Notes: generated by a model not told the origin, from the letters alone. Shown: positions 11,830 through 24,792, counted from the first letter of the stretch. The stretch: 64,000 nucleotides of DNA from Owenia fusiformis (GCA_903813345.2 CAIIXF020000003.1:31414651-31478650), one strand, 5' to 3'. Numbers and translations are program-made.

Positions 11830-12860
11830 GGCCAAACCCGGGGGGAGTTGATAATAACATACGGCTATGATTGAGAGTTTTTTAGAATTATTGTTCAGTT
11901 TCCTTTTTTTTAGTTATGCGTAAGGCATTTCAAGACTTTTATAGAATTATCAGTTAAGGTGTTCTTCAATTTTATTCTATGTATGCTTTCTTTTTGTTCT
12001 TGTGTGATCGAATTATGATATTCTTGATTACTTTTATTTGTCCGATCACTTTTTATCAAAGTTCTAATATTGGGTTCCATCAAATGTGATATTTTCATCT
12101 TATGTAGTACCTACATTAACATTCCTTTCATCTTGGTATCTTATCTCAGAGTTTACCGACAGCTTTAAAGAATAACAATTTGTGTGAACTTTTAATATTG
12201 GCTTTGATCTTTTGCTATGATTGTTCGATGAAGGGACACCCCAGAAGCCCCAGAGAAAAGGGAGTTAGATTTTAGAATTTGACTAGACAAGATGTAGTGA
12301 AGCTACACAAAGTGTAAATTATAAAATAAAATAATTATATATTTTAGAATATAAACAATGAGGTTGAGTTTGAATTATATGTAAAATTAGTCAGAAGGAA
12401 GAACCCAACAATTACAGAAAACAATTAATGTTTTTAACGTTAATCTATTCAGTGGTACAAGTTGGTACAGCTCTATTTAGTAATTATTATGGTGTATCTC
12501 AAGATCCGAAATAGGCACCGATGCCATTTATTAGTCACTATATAACTGCCCAATGATAACATAATGTACGGCAATAATGCGTTTTTTGTTCAATGACCCT
12601 CCAAACTGATTATATAACATGTTTTATCATTGACGTATCATGTTATCATTGTACATTCTAAAGACAGAAAGCATTGTTAAATAAATTAAAGGCGTACAGT
12701 GTCTATTTTTCATTCTAGAATACATAAACGAACATTGAAAAAAGCAGATTAATTAGTTAATGAAATCACAGAATGAAATCCCGTAACACTAAGCTGCATC
12801 ACCACTTCACTTCGTTACAAACCTTTTTCTGTAAATATGAGCTTGAAAAATAATTATTGA
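11830..12860. other. AT-rich intergenic DNA, nothing recognised
   Basis: No domain-bearing frame, no clear repeat structure and no RNA gene were seen here. Composition is strongly AT-rich. Confidence 0.4.
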
Positions 12861-12864
12861 TGCT

Positions 12865-13470
12865 TTGCTGTATATTCTAGGAATTATAGATGTCTTTCAT
12901 TGTACCCCCCTTAAAATCATACCAATGGGGTATAAATCTGCATACCATAGTAACCATTAAACCAACACTGATGAAACTTTCATGATAGTCAAACATAATG
13001 ATGTGAATAATACCTGTTAATTTCAAGACAAATGGCTCTTTATTTTCTTCAAAAATTGGACACAAATAAAGAATTCTTTGGAAAAGTACCACGTCCCCTT
13101 TCTAAATTTATTCGCATTGCCATATAATCATCAGCAATATATTCCACTATGTGGATAAGATAAAACAGCTGTTGATTTAATATTATCAAACATACACTGA
13201 ATGGTGATTCTTCCCAATTTCATGAAAATAATATGTGTTTTATCTCACGGGGTGTCTTACATTTTGACGAAAATGTGTACTTTTTAACATATGATCTTCG
13301 TTACCATAGCAACCAGTTGTTCAACTTTGATGGAATTTGTCATAATGGTAGGACATGATAAGTAGATGCTTACCTGTAAATATCAAGATGATTGGTTGCA
13401 AATTCTAGGAATTATATATGACTTTCCTAGTACCCCTCTTAAAATTACAACAGGGGGTATAAAAACTAGA
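12865..13470. repeat. Diverged direct repeat, unit of about 525 bp
   Basis: The phrase TTCTAGGAATTATA with a following GTACCCC..CTTAAAAT segment occurs near 12877 and again near 13403. In between, an ACCATAG.AACCA phrase followed by GATGAA..TTCATGAT-like sequence recurs near 12944 and 13302. The copies are diverged but collinear, indicating an old tandem duplication of a repeat of unknown class. Confidence 0.5.
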
Positions 13471-13578
13471 CGTTTGGGATCTGTTTACAAACTTCATGAA
13501 ACTACTAGAACGAGTAGGTCCTCCAGAACTTTGAGCATGCTCAAAATTTTCTGGTGATCGTCAAAACGTTGCCGAATC
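13468..13578. repeat. Fragment of the CTATCACACC palindromic MITE family
   Basis: The phrases GTTTGGGATCTGTTTACAAA and GTAGGTCCTCCAGAACTTTG, and the palindrome TTTGAGCATGCTCAAA, match the fuller copies near 32.8 and 35.2 kb. The fragment stops where the LINE 3' end begins. Confidence 0.55.
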
Positions 13579-13645
13579 GGTTTTATTAATAATAATAAGA
13601 TTTTATTTCATATAAGGCCTCTGGCCCATTGTGTACATAGTATGT

Positions 13646-14155
13646 TTACAATAGTTTAATATTGGTTGCTTCAATAATTAATAGTGATAACTTCTTTAGG
13701 AGGATAGCATTTTTTGTTTTCATCAATTGGATGAATTGATCTGTGCTATAGTTTTCTACAAAGGTAATGTCAAGACTTAATCTAATATTATGGTATCTAG
13801 GACACTTACACATTACATGGTACTCATCCTCTATTATTATGGTACAATATTTACACATTCTATTGTCTCTTACAATATTACGGTGTCTTCCCGTTTCAAT
13901 TTCAAAACAGTGGTTCGAAATTCTAAATTTTGCTAGAGCTTTAATACATCTATATTCTAAATTACATAATAAATAAAATTCAGGCTCTAAAATATTTTTA
14001 AATTGCATATATGTATATAATTTGGGGCTTTCCCTGAGTTTCCCTAGCCAAGCTTGGCTGTACATATCCTGAAGTCTTTGCTTAAATATAAAAATAAAAT
14101 ATAATTGGTTCCCTACACTTTGCTCAAACCATGCATGTCCAAATCCCAGTGAAAA
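13646..14155 (-). pseudogene. LINE C-terminal Cys/His segment, frameshifted from the RT frame
   Basis: This frame continues the LINE protein after the A-tract frameshift and carries a CKYC..EYHVMCKC pattern, the post-RT Cys-Cys-His-Cys motif common in LINE C-termini. It ends in a helical segment just before the short 3' untranslated region. Confidence 0.75.
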
Positions 14156-16969
14156 AAAGCAAATATTTGATTTTTGATGCCCAAGTTGTTTTTCCCGATT
14201 GATCTAGTTGATAAAGCATTGTATAGCATGATTTAGGATGTCTATGATTGGGCATTTCTGTTAATTTTATCCAGTATTTTAAGGTTTTAAGCATATAAGT
14301 GGTACAAAGTGGAAGTCTGCCACATTCGCCTAATGCTGCTGCATCATTTGATTGTGGTCCCACACCTATATAATATTTACAAAATTGAGCTTGTGTACAT
14401 TCAATTACATTACACCATTCATATCCCCACATCTCTGAACCATAGCTCAAGATGGGTGTTACCATGGCATCAAACAGAGAGAACATAAGTTTAAGTGGTA
14501 TTCTTCCACACTTTTGGTTAAGTTGTTTGAGTAAAATAATAGATTTCTTTGCTTGTGAAGCAAGCTGACTTTTAGCTGGAGACCAGGAGAGTCTTATGGA
14601 AAATAGTATACCTAGATATTTATAATATGATATTTGTTCTATCTCTGCTCCTTCAAAATAAAATTTTTCATTTTGCCTGAGGGGACCACCATTCCTGAAC
14701 ACCATCACATTTGTTTTGGATAAATTTACTTTCATTCCCCATTTACGTGAAAAGCTACCTAAGGTATCAAGTTGTTTTTGCACATTTGGTACAGTGTTAC
14801 CTATACAATTTAAGTCATCCACATAACACAATGCCATTATATTAGGGGAACCTTCTACAATATGGATTCCTTGGCAGTTTTGTTCCCTCAGCATGTTAAA
14901 AAATGAGTTTACATACATAATGAACCACGTTGGGCTGAGTGAATCTCCTTGAAATATACCCTTTGTACATGGAAAAAAAATTGTAATTCCTTTTACATGT
15001 TTAATAGTATGGATATCTTGCTCTATATTTACGTTTATCTCGCATTTAACACAGCATTGAAGTTTACTGTACATCGATTGATATAGTTTTAACACGTTAC
15101 CATGGATACCTGTAGTCATCATTTTATAAAATAGGTGGCGGTGGGGTATATTATCAAACGCTTTTGAGAAATCAATAAAAATACAATAGAACCTTCCACC
15201 TGGTGTTGACAAATGTTTCTGGGTCATTGCTGATAAAGTGAAAATATTATCAATTGTACTGTACCCTGGTCTCGATCCCGCTTGGGATTCATCTATAACG
15301 CTGTTACCTTTACTCCAATTTAACATCCTTATATTGAATATTGAATTAAACATCTTTGCTAAGGTCTCAAGAAGTGAAATACCTCGAAAATTTGGACATA
15401 TATAGGTTCCCTTTTTATGAATAGGGCATATTATTGCTTTGCACCAGTCATCGGGGTAAGTCCCTGACTTTAAAATCGCATTATACAGTTCCACCAATTT
15501 AGGGGTAATGATGTCCTTTGTATGTACAATAAATTCATTTAAGAATCCACTCAGTCCATGTGCTTTGTCATGTTTTAGTTTATTTATACAGAATGTAACT
15601 TCCTCCATTGAAATTGGATCATTTAATATATCTGGGTCATTGTTATCACATTCAATACACAGGTTGTCATGGAGTTGCATGGTATGATCTATCAGTATTT
15701 TAAATTCCTGGTCAATATTTACAATTTCATCATTCAGTAGTGAATTGAAATAGTCTTTCCAATCATTAGGGTCAATATTGATATTAGGTTGTTTCTTTCT
15801 TAACAATTGTTTGATTGTCGCCCATTTATTGTCACGGTCTTGTATTAATCCACACATCTTTGCTTTCAGTTTGTTCTTCTTAAGTTTAACTGATGTCTTG
15901 AATTGATTCCTGTATGTTGTATATTGTTCGTAGTCGGTTTGGTTGCGTGTTGTCCTGAAAATGTTCAATTGGCGGTATTTCTTGGCTTTCAGTTCCTGTA
16001 GTTCGTTATCCCACCATTCTGGTTGTTGGGGTTTGTTTTTTGCCCGTTTGCTCGATGATTTTTGTTTCATGCTTGCACCTGCTCTTGTGTATATATTGTT
16101 CAGGACATTTATACTTTCATTGATGTTGCCATCATTTATCAGACGTGAAAAGTTCTGCAGGAGAGCTTTTGTTTCATCATCACACATGGTTCTCTGAAAT
16201 GTTGGTTCTTTATCATGTTTCCATTTATAGGAATCGGTTTTTATTATTTGCGGGTTTCGGTTAATGTCTTGTTGCTGTTCATGGAGGATATTAATGTTTA
16301 ACTGCAGGAGTGTTGGGTAATGGTCAGATTCGTCAATTGTTAGTACAGAAAATTTTTCAATTTTATCAAATAATGAATCTGGTGCTAATGTGAGATCTAC
16401 TTGGCTGAGTCCATCATTTGATGTACATGTGAATTCTCCTTCTGGGTCACCCTTTGTTCTTCCATTTACGATGTGAATGCCAAATGTTTTACATATATCA
16501 ATAAGAGATCTGCCATACTGGTTATCTACTTTGTCACAGTTTGCTCTTGGTTTTTGAAAGTTGTCAAGGTTATATAGTTCAGGAAAAGGGATATTCTCTG
16601 CTGTGTCTGATGTGATATAGTCTCGCAATTGTGCAGTTCTACAGTTTGTATCACCGCTTAATAATATGTCACATTCTGGCACTTTCTCCAACAAATGGAT
16701 GATTTTTGTTTCCAATAGAGATATTCCGTCCTCTTCATGGTTATAAAGTGAAGATCTTTCTGGAGCTACATATATGCACAATAATCCAATATCTTTATCT
16801 AATCCGAAGTAATGTTTACTTAGTTTAAAGGCTACAGATTCTTTTAGGTTATGACATACATGTTTGATCCCATCTAATAGTGATTTACGAACGAATACAC
16901 ATATCCCTCCATGGTATCTGCCTCTTGATTTAGTTTTAGGTCTGCTTAGACCAAAGCATTTATGCGTAT
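14124..16969 (-). pseudogene. LINE endonuclease remainder and reverse transcriptase
   Basis: The frame begins right after the LTR element and contains the rest of the endonuclease (GGICVFVRK; LLSGDTNCR with catalytic Asp/Asn; DESDHYP with the C-terminal Asp-His pair). Next is a Lys-rich linker, then a reverse transcriptase: IHKKGTYICPNFRGISLL, IDFSKAFDNIPH, GIFQGDSLSP, the catalytic CYVDDL box and the following KTNVMVF and YKYLGILF blocks. All catalytic signatures are present. The frame ends early at 14124 because of an apparent indel in an A7 tract near 14151; the adjoining frame continues at once with matching C-terminal sequence. The open frame extending right of 16969 is LTR sequence and not part of this protein. 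Confidence 0.88.
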
Positions 16970-18946
16970 TGTCGCGCGCCAGACTCCCGCCGAGTACCCG
17001 TACTCCCTCGGAGAAGGTCTGGTGGCGATGATAAGGGATTCGGAGGTGTTTATCACGGGCGCCGAGCTGGTTTGGTGCTTCAGCTGTCACTGAGCTAGGA
17101 GATGGAAAACACAATGTAAAAAACAATCAATTACGGGATTTTAACAATCTATTCAACACTATAATTACTATAACAATCAATTTCAAAATGTCCTCAAATG
17201 CCTTTATGGCCAGTAATACAATAATGTCTCTATATAACAAAAACTCTGGCTCTGAGTTGTCTGTCTCTATGCTACTCTGCCATACTCTGCTCTTTGCTCT
17301 GCTTGTCTGCTCTGCTCTCTCTGATATACTCGGCTCTGCTCTCTGCTATGCTCTGCTCTCTGCAATACTCTGCTTGTCTACTCTGCTCTGCTCTGCTTGA
17401 AAAGAGCTCTCCCTCTTGAGCTATCTCGTCTTTGGGAAGGAGCCCTGGCTCTGGAAGTAACCTCTGCTTCGGGAGTCGCCTTGTCACGGGAGTAACCACC
17501 CTTAAACTCTCCTCAAAAGAGTGCTTTCACTCTTTGAGCTACACTGTCTCTTGGAAGGGGTTCAGGCTCCGAGAGTAACCTCTGCTCTTGGAGTCACCAC
17601 TTTTCAGGATATACCTCTCTACAACCTCTGCTCAATTCACTCTTGAGCTACACTGTCTCTCGGAAGGGGTCCAGGCTCCGGGAGTATCCTCTGCTCTTGG
17701 AGTCGTCACTTCTCAGGAGAAACCTCTGCTCTCCAACGAGATCCACACACTGGGAGTACCTCAGCCCCGGGAATCGCCTCGTCTCAGGAGTAACCTCTAC
17801 TCTTGAACAAGATCCACACACTGCTAGTACCTCAGCCCCGGGAATCGCCTCGTCTCAGGAGTAACCTCTACTCAAAGAGTGCTCTCACTCAATGAGCTAC
17901 ACTGTCTCCAAAGAGTAACTTCTACTCAAAAAGTGCTCTCACTCAATGAGCTACACTGTCTCCAAAGAGTAACCTCTGCTCTCGGAGTAACCTCTTCGCA
18001 GGAGCAACCTCACTACAACCTCTGTAGAGAATAACAACTCTAGAATGTCGATCAAAGGATGAGATTAGACAGAGCTGTTATCTCTCGCCTTGGAGCACCT
18101 CAGTTCCGGTAATGTAACCTTGGCTCCGATGAGAGTAAACCTTCCTCAACATACAACCCTGGGTGAGAGTCAGATCGCCTCGACAAAGTAGGAGCATTTA
18201 TAGCTTGGAGGGGTAATGACTAGGAGCCACCAATACTCAGAGCAGAATGACTCACGAATATCGATCAAAGAAATGAGATTAGACAGAGCCAAATCTACTC
18301 AGAGAATCTGGAGCTCAAAACTTCTCAAAATGACGTCACTTCCTTCAAAATCAAAGATGGCCGACCGCCGGGAATTGTGGGAACAAGAAAGCAAGATGGC
18401 GGACAGCTAATTACCCATTTATGCCAACCTCAATCAAGAAAATGGTTAACTCACCAAAACACTGGCTGTTGTCTTGTATTTTCTTCAATAGTCGCACCAA
18501 ATACAATCTGCATCTAACGATTACTGCAACTAATCCAATATATCCAAAATAATGCTCCAATAAGTCCACAGATTAAATAAAACACGCTTGCACATAAATA
18601 AATCCAAACTGACGAGGTGTTGTATCTTCAAGATCTTGGTTTACTCTGATTCACGTGGTTAATTACAAACAATAAAATACAGACACCTCAAGTTGCATCA
18701 TGGGAAAACTACAACTTAAGTTGGAGGGAAATTCAAATAAAAGAATCTGATTGGCTGATCACCGGTTGCTGGGTACTTAATTATTCTAATTTATTCCACT
18801 ACAGTCTGCTGATCAGTAAACATCCCAGTGCCTACGTGACATTCTGCATGTACACATTTGAGCAATTAAACTCTCTGAAAGAGTCGACTGACTCCACATA
18901 TAAAAGTTCAAAATAAAACAAAAATGAAACTCACAATTTTGTCACA
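16970..18946 (-). repeat. 3' LTR (1,977 bp)
   Basis: Same sequence and length as the 5' LTR at 22816-24792. It begins directly after the GTAT duplicate at 16966-16969 inside the LINE endonuclease coding region. Confidence 0.92.
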
Positions 18947-18960
18947 CTCCCTCCTCCCAG
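18947..18960 (-). other. Polypurine tract next to the 3' LTR
   Basis: On the minus strand the bases just before the 3' LTR read GGGAGGAGGGAG, the expected plus-strand priming tract. Position and orientation agree with the primer-binding site at the other end. Confidence 0.75.
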
Positions 18961-19144
18961 GATGGATCGCCCTCGATCCAACAAGGAAGATATAACATAC
19001 ATGTTTCCTAACTAACAATAGAGCTATAAATCTCAAACTTGAGACTTCAAAACATGAACAATACAACTCACGATTAATATAACCCATTATCTCTAAAACA
19101 ATCAACGATCATAGTCGAAAATGTCTCTTTATGATCACACAGCA

Positions 19145-19837
19145 TTAATCACGAATGTCTGCTGGTGCAGACACAACACAACTGTAATCCTTCAAGTATG
19201 TAGGAACATGTCTTCTCCGTGTGGAACGAGGAGGTTTCTTCTCTCTGGATGACTGTTGGAGTTCACTCCTCTCGTGGTCGTCCATAGAGCTATCCTCACT
19301 CTTTCTGGGTAACTCTTCTCTGAAGCTTGATTTAGACTCAACAACTTTCCCCTCGTTGGCTTTCTTCCTTCTCACTTTGGGTTTTACCTTCTTTGGGGAA
19401 GGAGAGCTCAAACTCTCAGAGTCCATCTTTCTCTTTCTCAGGCTCAACGTTTCATCTTCTATTCTTTTCAAATCAGTCAAGGGTTGCTCTGGTAATGAAG
19501 CACATTCTGGTTCTTCATCAGCCGATATCCATCGGGACCAGGAAGCAGGTAGCTTGCACTCAAATGGTTTCAGAAGATTCTGGTGAACCACTTTTGGCTT
19601 CCCTGTCTTCTTCTCCTTGATTCTGTAAATCACTGGAGAGAGTCGACCCACTATCTGGTATGGCCCTATCCATCTTGGTTGTAACTTTGGGGACTTGCCA
19701 ACTCTTGGGAACTCTATCTGTAGGTCCTCTACTGGAACAATATGACTCCTCGGACTTGACTTGAGTACAGTCATCTCGTTCTCGCCAGTGTAGATCTGGA
19801 GCTCTTTCCATGTCCCATGGTCTCCTGCCTCCTCCAT
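19145..19837 (-). CDS. Integrase C-terminal (GPY/F-type) tail of the LTR element
   Basis: The sequence LQPRWIGPYQIVGRLSPVIY with a following VVHQNLLKPFE is the GPY/F module found at the C-terminus of Ty3/gypsy integrases. A long charged Lys/Ser/Arg-rich tail follows. The catalytic D,D-35-E core is absent upstream, so this is the 3' remnant left by a large internal deletion. Whether it is translated by frameshifting from gag-protease is unknown. It starts at an ATG at 19837 but may have no start of its own. Confidence 0.8.
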   Translation of the reverse strand: MEEAGDHGTWKELQIYTGENEMTVLKSSPRSHIVPVEDLQIEFPRVGKSPKLQPRWIGPYQIVGRLSPVIYRIKEKKTGKPKVVHQNLLKPFECKLPASWSRWISADEEPECASLPEQPLTDLKRIEDETLSLRKRKMDSESLSSPSPKKVKPKVRRKKANEGKVVESKSSFREELPRKSEDSSMDDHERSELQQSSREKKPPRSTRRRHVPTYLKDYSCVVSAPADIRD

Positions 19838-19999
19838 TAGATTCCGGTCTTCTCCAACACCAGTGAGACCTGTTTCTTCTCCTCTGGTTGTGTTCTACTG
19901 GAGTGCAGTATCTCGGTCTCTCCTTCCATCTGGTCTTGCACTGTCTTCTCTCACGAGGCCACTGGTAGAGTCCTGTCTTCTGGACAACAACGTTCTCCA

Positions 20000-22778
20000 C
20001 CATTAAAACATCCTCTTCATGAGAGAGTGAAGGAGCACTGGCATCTCTCTGGATACTCAGCTTCCTCCCAGACTTCCGAGACTCTCTGACACTCCTAGAC
20101 TCAATCGTGGATGCTATACTCTCTTGTACACTGTCAGCCTTTGGTACAAAGTCCTTTTCCATTTTCTCCATCACCTTAATGGAATCACCATCATCCTGAG
20201 TCTTCTGTGCTATTTTCTCCTGTTTGGCTCTCTGTCTCTTGCCTTGAGATTTCCTTTGTCTCTTCTTCTTGGAGCTACTTGGTCCCTGGTCTGCTCCAGT
20301 ATCTCTCTTTGAGCTGAAGTTCTCCTGCTCCACAGGAAACTGGATTACCAGTCGGCCATAATCAATGACTGCCTTGCTTGCAGTGAGGAACTCTGAACCC
20401 AATATTCCATCATGAGTTATATCTGCTACTATAACTTCTAAAGGCATCCGTCTCCCATTTACATCTGCTTCACAAGTGATTGTCCCATACACCTCCAACC
20501 TAGAGCCATCTGCTTGTGAAAGAACTGGCCTAGAAGGTTTAAGAGTTGGACGTCTCCGATATGGGATGCGGTTGAATGAATGCAATGACATCAATGTACA
20601 GCATGAGCCAGAATCCACCACAAAGAGCATAGGACTATTCTTAATTCGGACATGCGCAAGGATCTTCTTACTCTGGGAATCAGTCTTCTCCTGTCCATGT
20701 TCATTCACCATCTGGACTGAGGAGACACCAATCACATTACTGTTCCCACTTGATGCAGCTACAGGAGCTTTCCTGACTCGCTGAGGTCTTGTACACTCAT
20801 ATGCTAAGTGTCCTGCTTCGGAGCAGTTGAAGCAGATAATCAAGGGACATCTCTTCACTGTATGCCCTTCTTCTCCACACTTCCTGCAAATGAAGGGTGT
20901 CCTCTTCCCTTTAGAGGTCTTAACTGCGTCAACAATCTCCTTTATTCCCTCCTTGAACTCCCTTAACTCTTTAGTCATTCCCTCCTGGTACTCTTTCATC
21001 ATCTTAATGAATTTTTCTTCTTGGGAGTCATTGGTAACAGCTGCAATTTGGTGATCCCGCTGTTTTGGCTTCAGGCCTTTCCGGATTCGCTCTGACTCCA
21101 AGTATGCCTCCTCCTTCTGAGCCTCTTCTATGGCCTGATCAAGAGACTTGGGGTCTCTCCGATGGACAGCTGCTCGCACCTCATCATCTGTTATGGCATT
21201 CTCATAACATTTCCTCGCCAACCTATCCTGAGAAGAGCGAGGCATCTCGGGATATGCAAGAGCAGCTAGTCTCCTTATGCTCTGGCCAAGACTTTGTAAT
21301 GACTCCTTGGGCTTCCTTGTCCTTGTATTGAGTTCTGCCTCATACATGGAAGCCTTTTCACCTGGTCCAAACCTTTTAGTGAGTGCTTCAAGCAGCTCAT
21401 CATAGGAGTGGCCTTGCTCCAGCTCTTGCACTACCTGCTGGGCATCCCCTCTCAACTGGTTTGTCAACTGTTGCCGCTTCTCCTCATCACTCCATCCATT
21501 ACTGTCAATGCAGTTCTGGAAATACACCTTGTAATCGAGCCATGGTGTCTTCCCATCAAACAACTGGTTAGGCTTTATCTTGGTCTTCTTCTCGGTATTA
21601 GATGAGCTCAGTGCTTTCACCAACTGCTCATTGTTTGATTTGCACATTTGCATGGCCTGCTCAGCAAGAAGCAGGGCTCTATTGGTCTCTTCAGCTGCAG
21701 AATCTCTTGACTTCTCAACTAGTTTACCATGCACTCCTTCAGTGGTATCCTGGTCAGGGATAGTAGGAGCTGGTCTTCTCTCTGGGGACACTCCCACTGG
21801 TTGAGTTTCAGGTCTCTCTGCAGGTATAAACATTCGATCCTGTCTCCTTAAACTCCAAGGTTTGGACACGGGAAACATCCCCACAGGGGCCTCAGGGAGT
21901 CCAGGAACAGGACAACTCTTAGAGCCTCTCGCTTCCATCTCTTGATCATCAACAGGCATGGGACAATAGGAGGGCTGCTGTTGATGCTCTGCCCACTTAG
22001 CAGTCTCTGGCACATTCGACCTCTCTGGAGTCTTAATCTCTGGAAAGGAAATTCTACTCCTTGGTTCATCAGCATGTGTCCCTGGGATACGCTGCCATTT
22101 TTCCCTCTCTGGCATCTCTGGTTTAGGGGGAGGGGGCCTTTCCTCTCTCCATGACTGTATTGGTTCTTGTAGGCGAGGTGGACTTCTCCTGGTTGCAGGC
22201 ATAGGCAACTGATCCTGCCATCTTCCTGTAGATAGTTGAGGGTTATCTTCACGAGTAATCAAACTCAACCTCCTTGTAGTCTCTCGTAGCCGTTTCTCAG
22301 GAGCACCTTCACTTGATGTGGGCTTCTTGGCCATTCCATGATCACTTTTGATCTCTGTGGAGGTAACAGGGAAGGGCTGGTCCTGTCTGCCTAGTACTCC
22401 AGGAGTACGAAACTTGGAGGGAGTGAACTCACTCTGCATCCTGGACTGCATCCTTGACTCTGACCAATACCCAGTACTGTCTTGGGCCACTCTCTGCCCT
22501 GGTCTCTGTTCAGGTACATGCAAATATCTCTCTGTACCACCCATGGCACCATACTTCTCTGGATTCAGACCCGAGTCCCTTGGCTCCAAAGGAAGAGTAT
22601 CTTGGGTCTCCAGCTCCAGGTTTCTGGGGCCACCTTTAAAAACCACTGTGTCGTCTGGCTCCGGTGTCCTCCTGAGTGTCCTCCCCTTTGGGATACCCAT
22701 TGGATCATCAATTGAGCCGCCGTGGTGAGAAGTTCTTGGACTTCTCCCTGCCTCTGACATCTCCATGCTTCTCTCCAT
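20000..22778 (-). CDS. Gag and aspartic protease of the LTR element
   Basis: The frame opens at an ATG at 22778, inside the element next to the primer site. It has a long Pro/Arg/Glu-rich N-terminal region, a retroelement capsid-type helical domain (PWLDYKVYFQNC, LRGDAQQVVQEL), two zinc knuckles (CRKCGEEGHTVKRC and CFNCSEAGHLAYEC) and a protease with the FVVDSGSCCTLMSL active-site loop and an ILGSEF strand. A basic Lys/Arg/Gln-rich tail follows. Instead of reverse transcriptase the frame runs into unrelated sequence, then overlaps the integrase tail in another frame. The coding end near 20000 is approximate; the frame stays open to 19560. Confidence 0.85.
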
Positions 22779-22795
22779 CTCTAGGAACAGTGAAA

Positions 22796-22814
22796 AATCC
22801 CACCGCTGCCACCA
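22796..22814 (-). other. Primer-binding site for tRNA-Leu
   Basis: The plus strand reads AATCCCACCGCTGCCACCA, one base from the 5' LTR. This matches the 3' end of eukaryotic tRNA-Leu ending CCGCTGCCA plus the added CCA (from memory of tRNA sequences). The reverse complement is therefore the element's primer-binding site and fixes the minus orientation. Confidence 0.85.
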
Positions 22815-22815
22815 A

Positions 22816-24792
22816 TGTCGCGCGCCAGACTCCCGCCGAGTACCCGTACTCCCTCGGAGAAGGTCTGGTGGCGATGATAAGGGATTCGGAGGTGTTTATC
22901 ACGGGCGCCGAGCTGGTTTGGTGCTTCAGCTGTCACTGAGCTAGGAGATGGAAAACACAATGTAAAAAACAATCAATTACGGGATTTTAACAATCTATTC
23001 AACACTATAATTACTATAACAATCAATTTCAAAATGTCCTCAAATGCCTTTATGGCCAGTAATACAATAATGTCTCTATATAACAAAAACTCTGGCTCTG
23101 AGTTGTCTGTCTCTATGCTACTCTGCCATACTCTGCTCTTTGCTCTGCTTGTCTGCTCTGCTCTCTCTGATATACTCGGCTCTGCTCTCTGCTATGCTCT
23201 GCTCTCTGCAATACTCTGCTTGTCTACTCTGCTCTGCTCTGCTTGAAAAGAGCTCTCCCTCTTGAGCTATCTCGTCTTTGGGAAGGAGCCCTGGCTCTGG
23301 AAGTAACCTCTGCTTCGGGAGTCGCCTTGTCACGGGAGTAACCACCCTTAAACTCTCCTCAAAAGAGTGCTTTCACTCTTTGAGCTACACTGTCTCTTGG
23401 AAGGGGTTCAGGCTCCGAGAGTAACCTCTGCTCTTGGAGTCACCACTTTTCAGGATATACCTCTCTACAACCTCTGCTCAATTCACTCTTGAGCTACACT
23501 GTCTCTCGGAAGGGGTCCAGGCTCCGGGAGTATCCTCTGCTCTTGGAGTCGTCACTTCTCAGGAGAAACCTCTGCTCTCCAACGAGATCCACACACTGGG
23601 AGTACCTCAGCCCCGGGAATCGCCTCGTCTCAGGAGTAACCTCTACTCTTGAACAAGATCCACACACTGCTAGTACCTCAGCCCCGGGAATCGCCTCGTC
23701 TCAGGAGTAACCTCTACTCAAAGAGTGCTCTCACTCAATGAGCTACACTGTCTCCAAAGAGTAACTTCTACTCAAAAAGTGCTCTCACTCAATGAGCTAC
23801 ACTGTCTCCAAAGAGTAACCTCTGCTCTCGGAGTAACCTCTTCGCAGGAGCAACCTCACTACAACCTCTGTAGAGAATAACAACTCTAGAATGTCGATCA
23901 AAGGATGAGATTAGACAGAGCTGTTATCTCTCGCCTTGGAGCACCTCAGTTCCGGTAATGTAACCTTGGCTCCGATGAGAGTAAACCTTCCTCAACATAC
24001 AACCCTGGGTGAGAGTCAGATCGCCTCGACAAAGTAGGAGCATTTATAGCTTGGAGGGGTAATGACTAGGAGCCACCAATACTCAGAGCAGAATGACTCA
24101 CGAATATCGATCAAAGAAATGAGATTAGACAGAGCCAAATCTACTCAGAGAATCTGGAGCTCAAAACTTCTCAAAATGACGTCACTTCCTTCAAAATCAA
24201 AGATGGCCGACCGCCGGGAATTGTGGGAACAAGAAAGCAAGATGGCGGACAGCTAATTACCCATTTATGCCAACCTCAATCAAGAAAATGGTTAACTCAC
24301 CAAAACACTGGCTGTTGTCTTGTATTTTCTTCAATAGTCGCACCAAATACAATCTGCATCTAACGATTACTGCAACTAATCCAATATATCCAAAATAATG
24401 CTCCAATAAGTCCACAGATTAAATAAAACACGCTTGCACATAAATAAATCCAAACTGACGAGGTGTTGTATCTTCAAGATCTTGGTTTACTCTGATTCAC
24501 GTGGTTAATTACAAACAATAAAATACAGACACCTCAAGTTGCATCATGGGAAAACTACAACTTAAGTTGGAGGGAAATTCAAATAAAAGAATCTGATTGG
24601 CTGATCACCGGTTGCTGGGTACTTAATTATTCTAATTTATTCCACTACAGTCTGCTGATCAGTAAACATCCCAGTGCCTACGTGACATTCTGCATGTACA
24701 CATTTGAGCAATTAAACTCTCTGAAAGAGTCGACTGACTCCACATATAAAAGTTCAAAATAAAACAAAAATGAAACTCACAATTTTGTCACA
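22816..24792 (-). repeat. 5' LTR (1,977 bp)
   Basis: The plus-strand sequence from TGTCGCGCGCC to GTCACA matches the other LTR in length and apparently in sequence. It carries a CTCTGCTCTG-rich block and repeated GAGTAACCTCT phrases. Open frames in it on either strand are repeat artefacts duplicated exactly in the other LTR. Confidence 0.92.

Larger units (their letters stand above)
16970..24792 (-). mobile_element. Ty3/gypsy-type LTR retrotransposon lacking reverse transcriptase, inserted in the LINE
   Basis: The element is 7,823 bp. Two direct repeats of exactly 1,977 bp start TG and end CA and look identical wherever compared, so the insertion is recent. It is flanked by the 4-bp target duplication GTAT (16966-16969 and 24793-24796). 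A tRNA-Leu primer site lies next to the 5' LTR and a purine tract next to the 3' LTR, both reading on the minus strand. The interior is only 3,869 bp: gag with zinc knuckles, an aspartic protease and an integrase C-terminal tail, with reverse transcriptase, RNase H and the integrase core missing. Transposition would have needed enzymes from an autonomous relative, which is inference. Confidence 0.92.

Noticed and set aside
16970-17126. N-terminal extension of the LINE polyprotein starting at 17126
   Set aside because: This part is LTR sequence that happens to be in frame; the real N-terminal half lies at 24793-24960, beyond the inserted element.
16970-18946. Frames inside the LTR (Ser/Leu-rich, Glu/Arg-rich) as possible genes
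   Set aside because: They recur exactly in the other LTR at 22816-24792, lie in CTCTGCTCTG-type repeats and have no domain.
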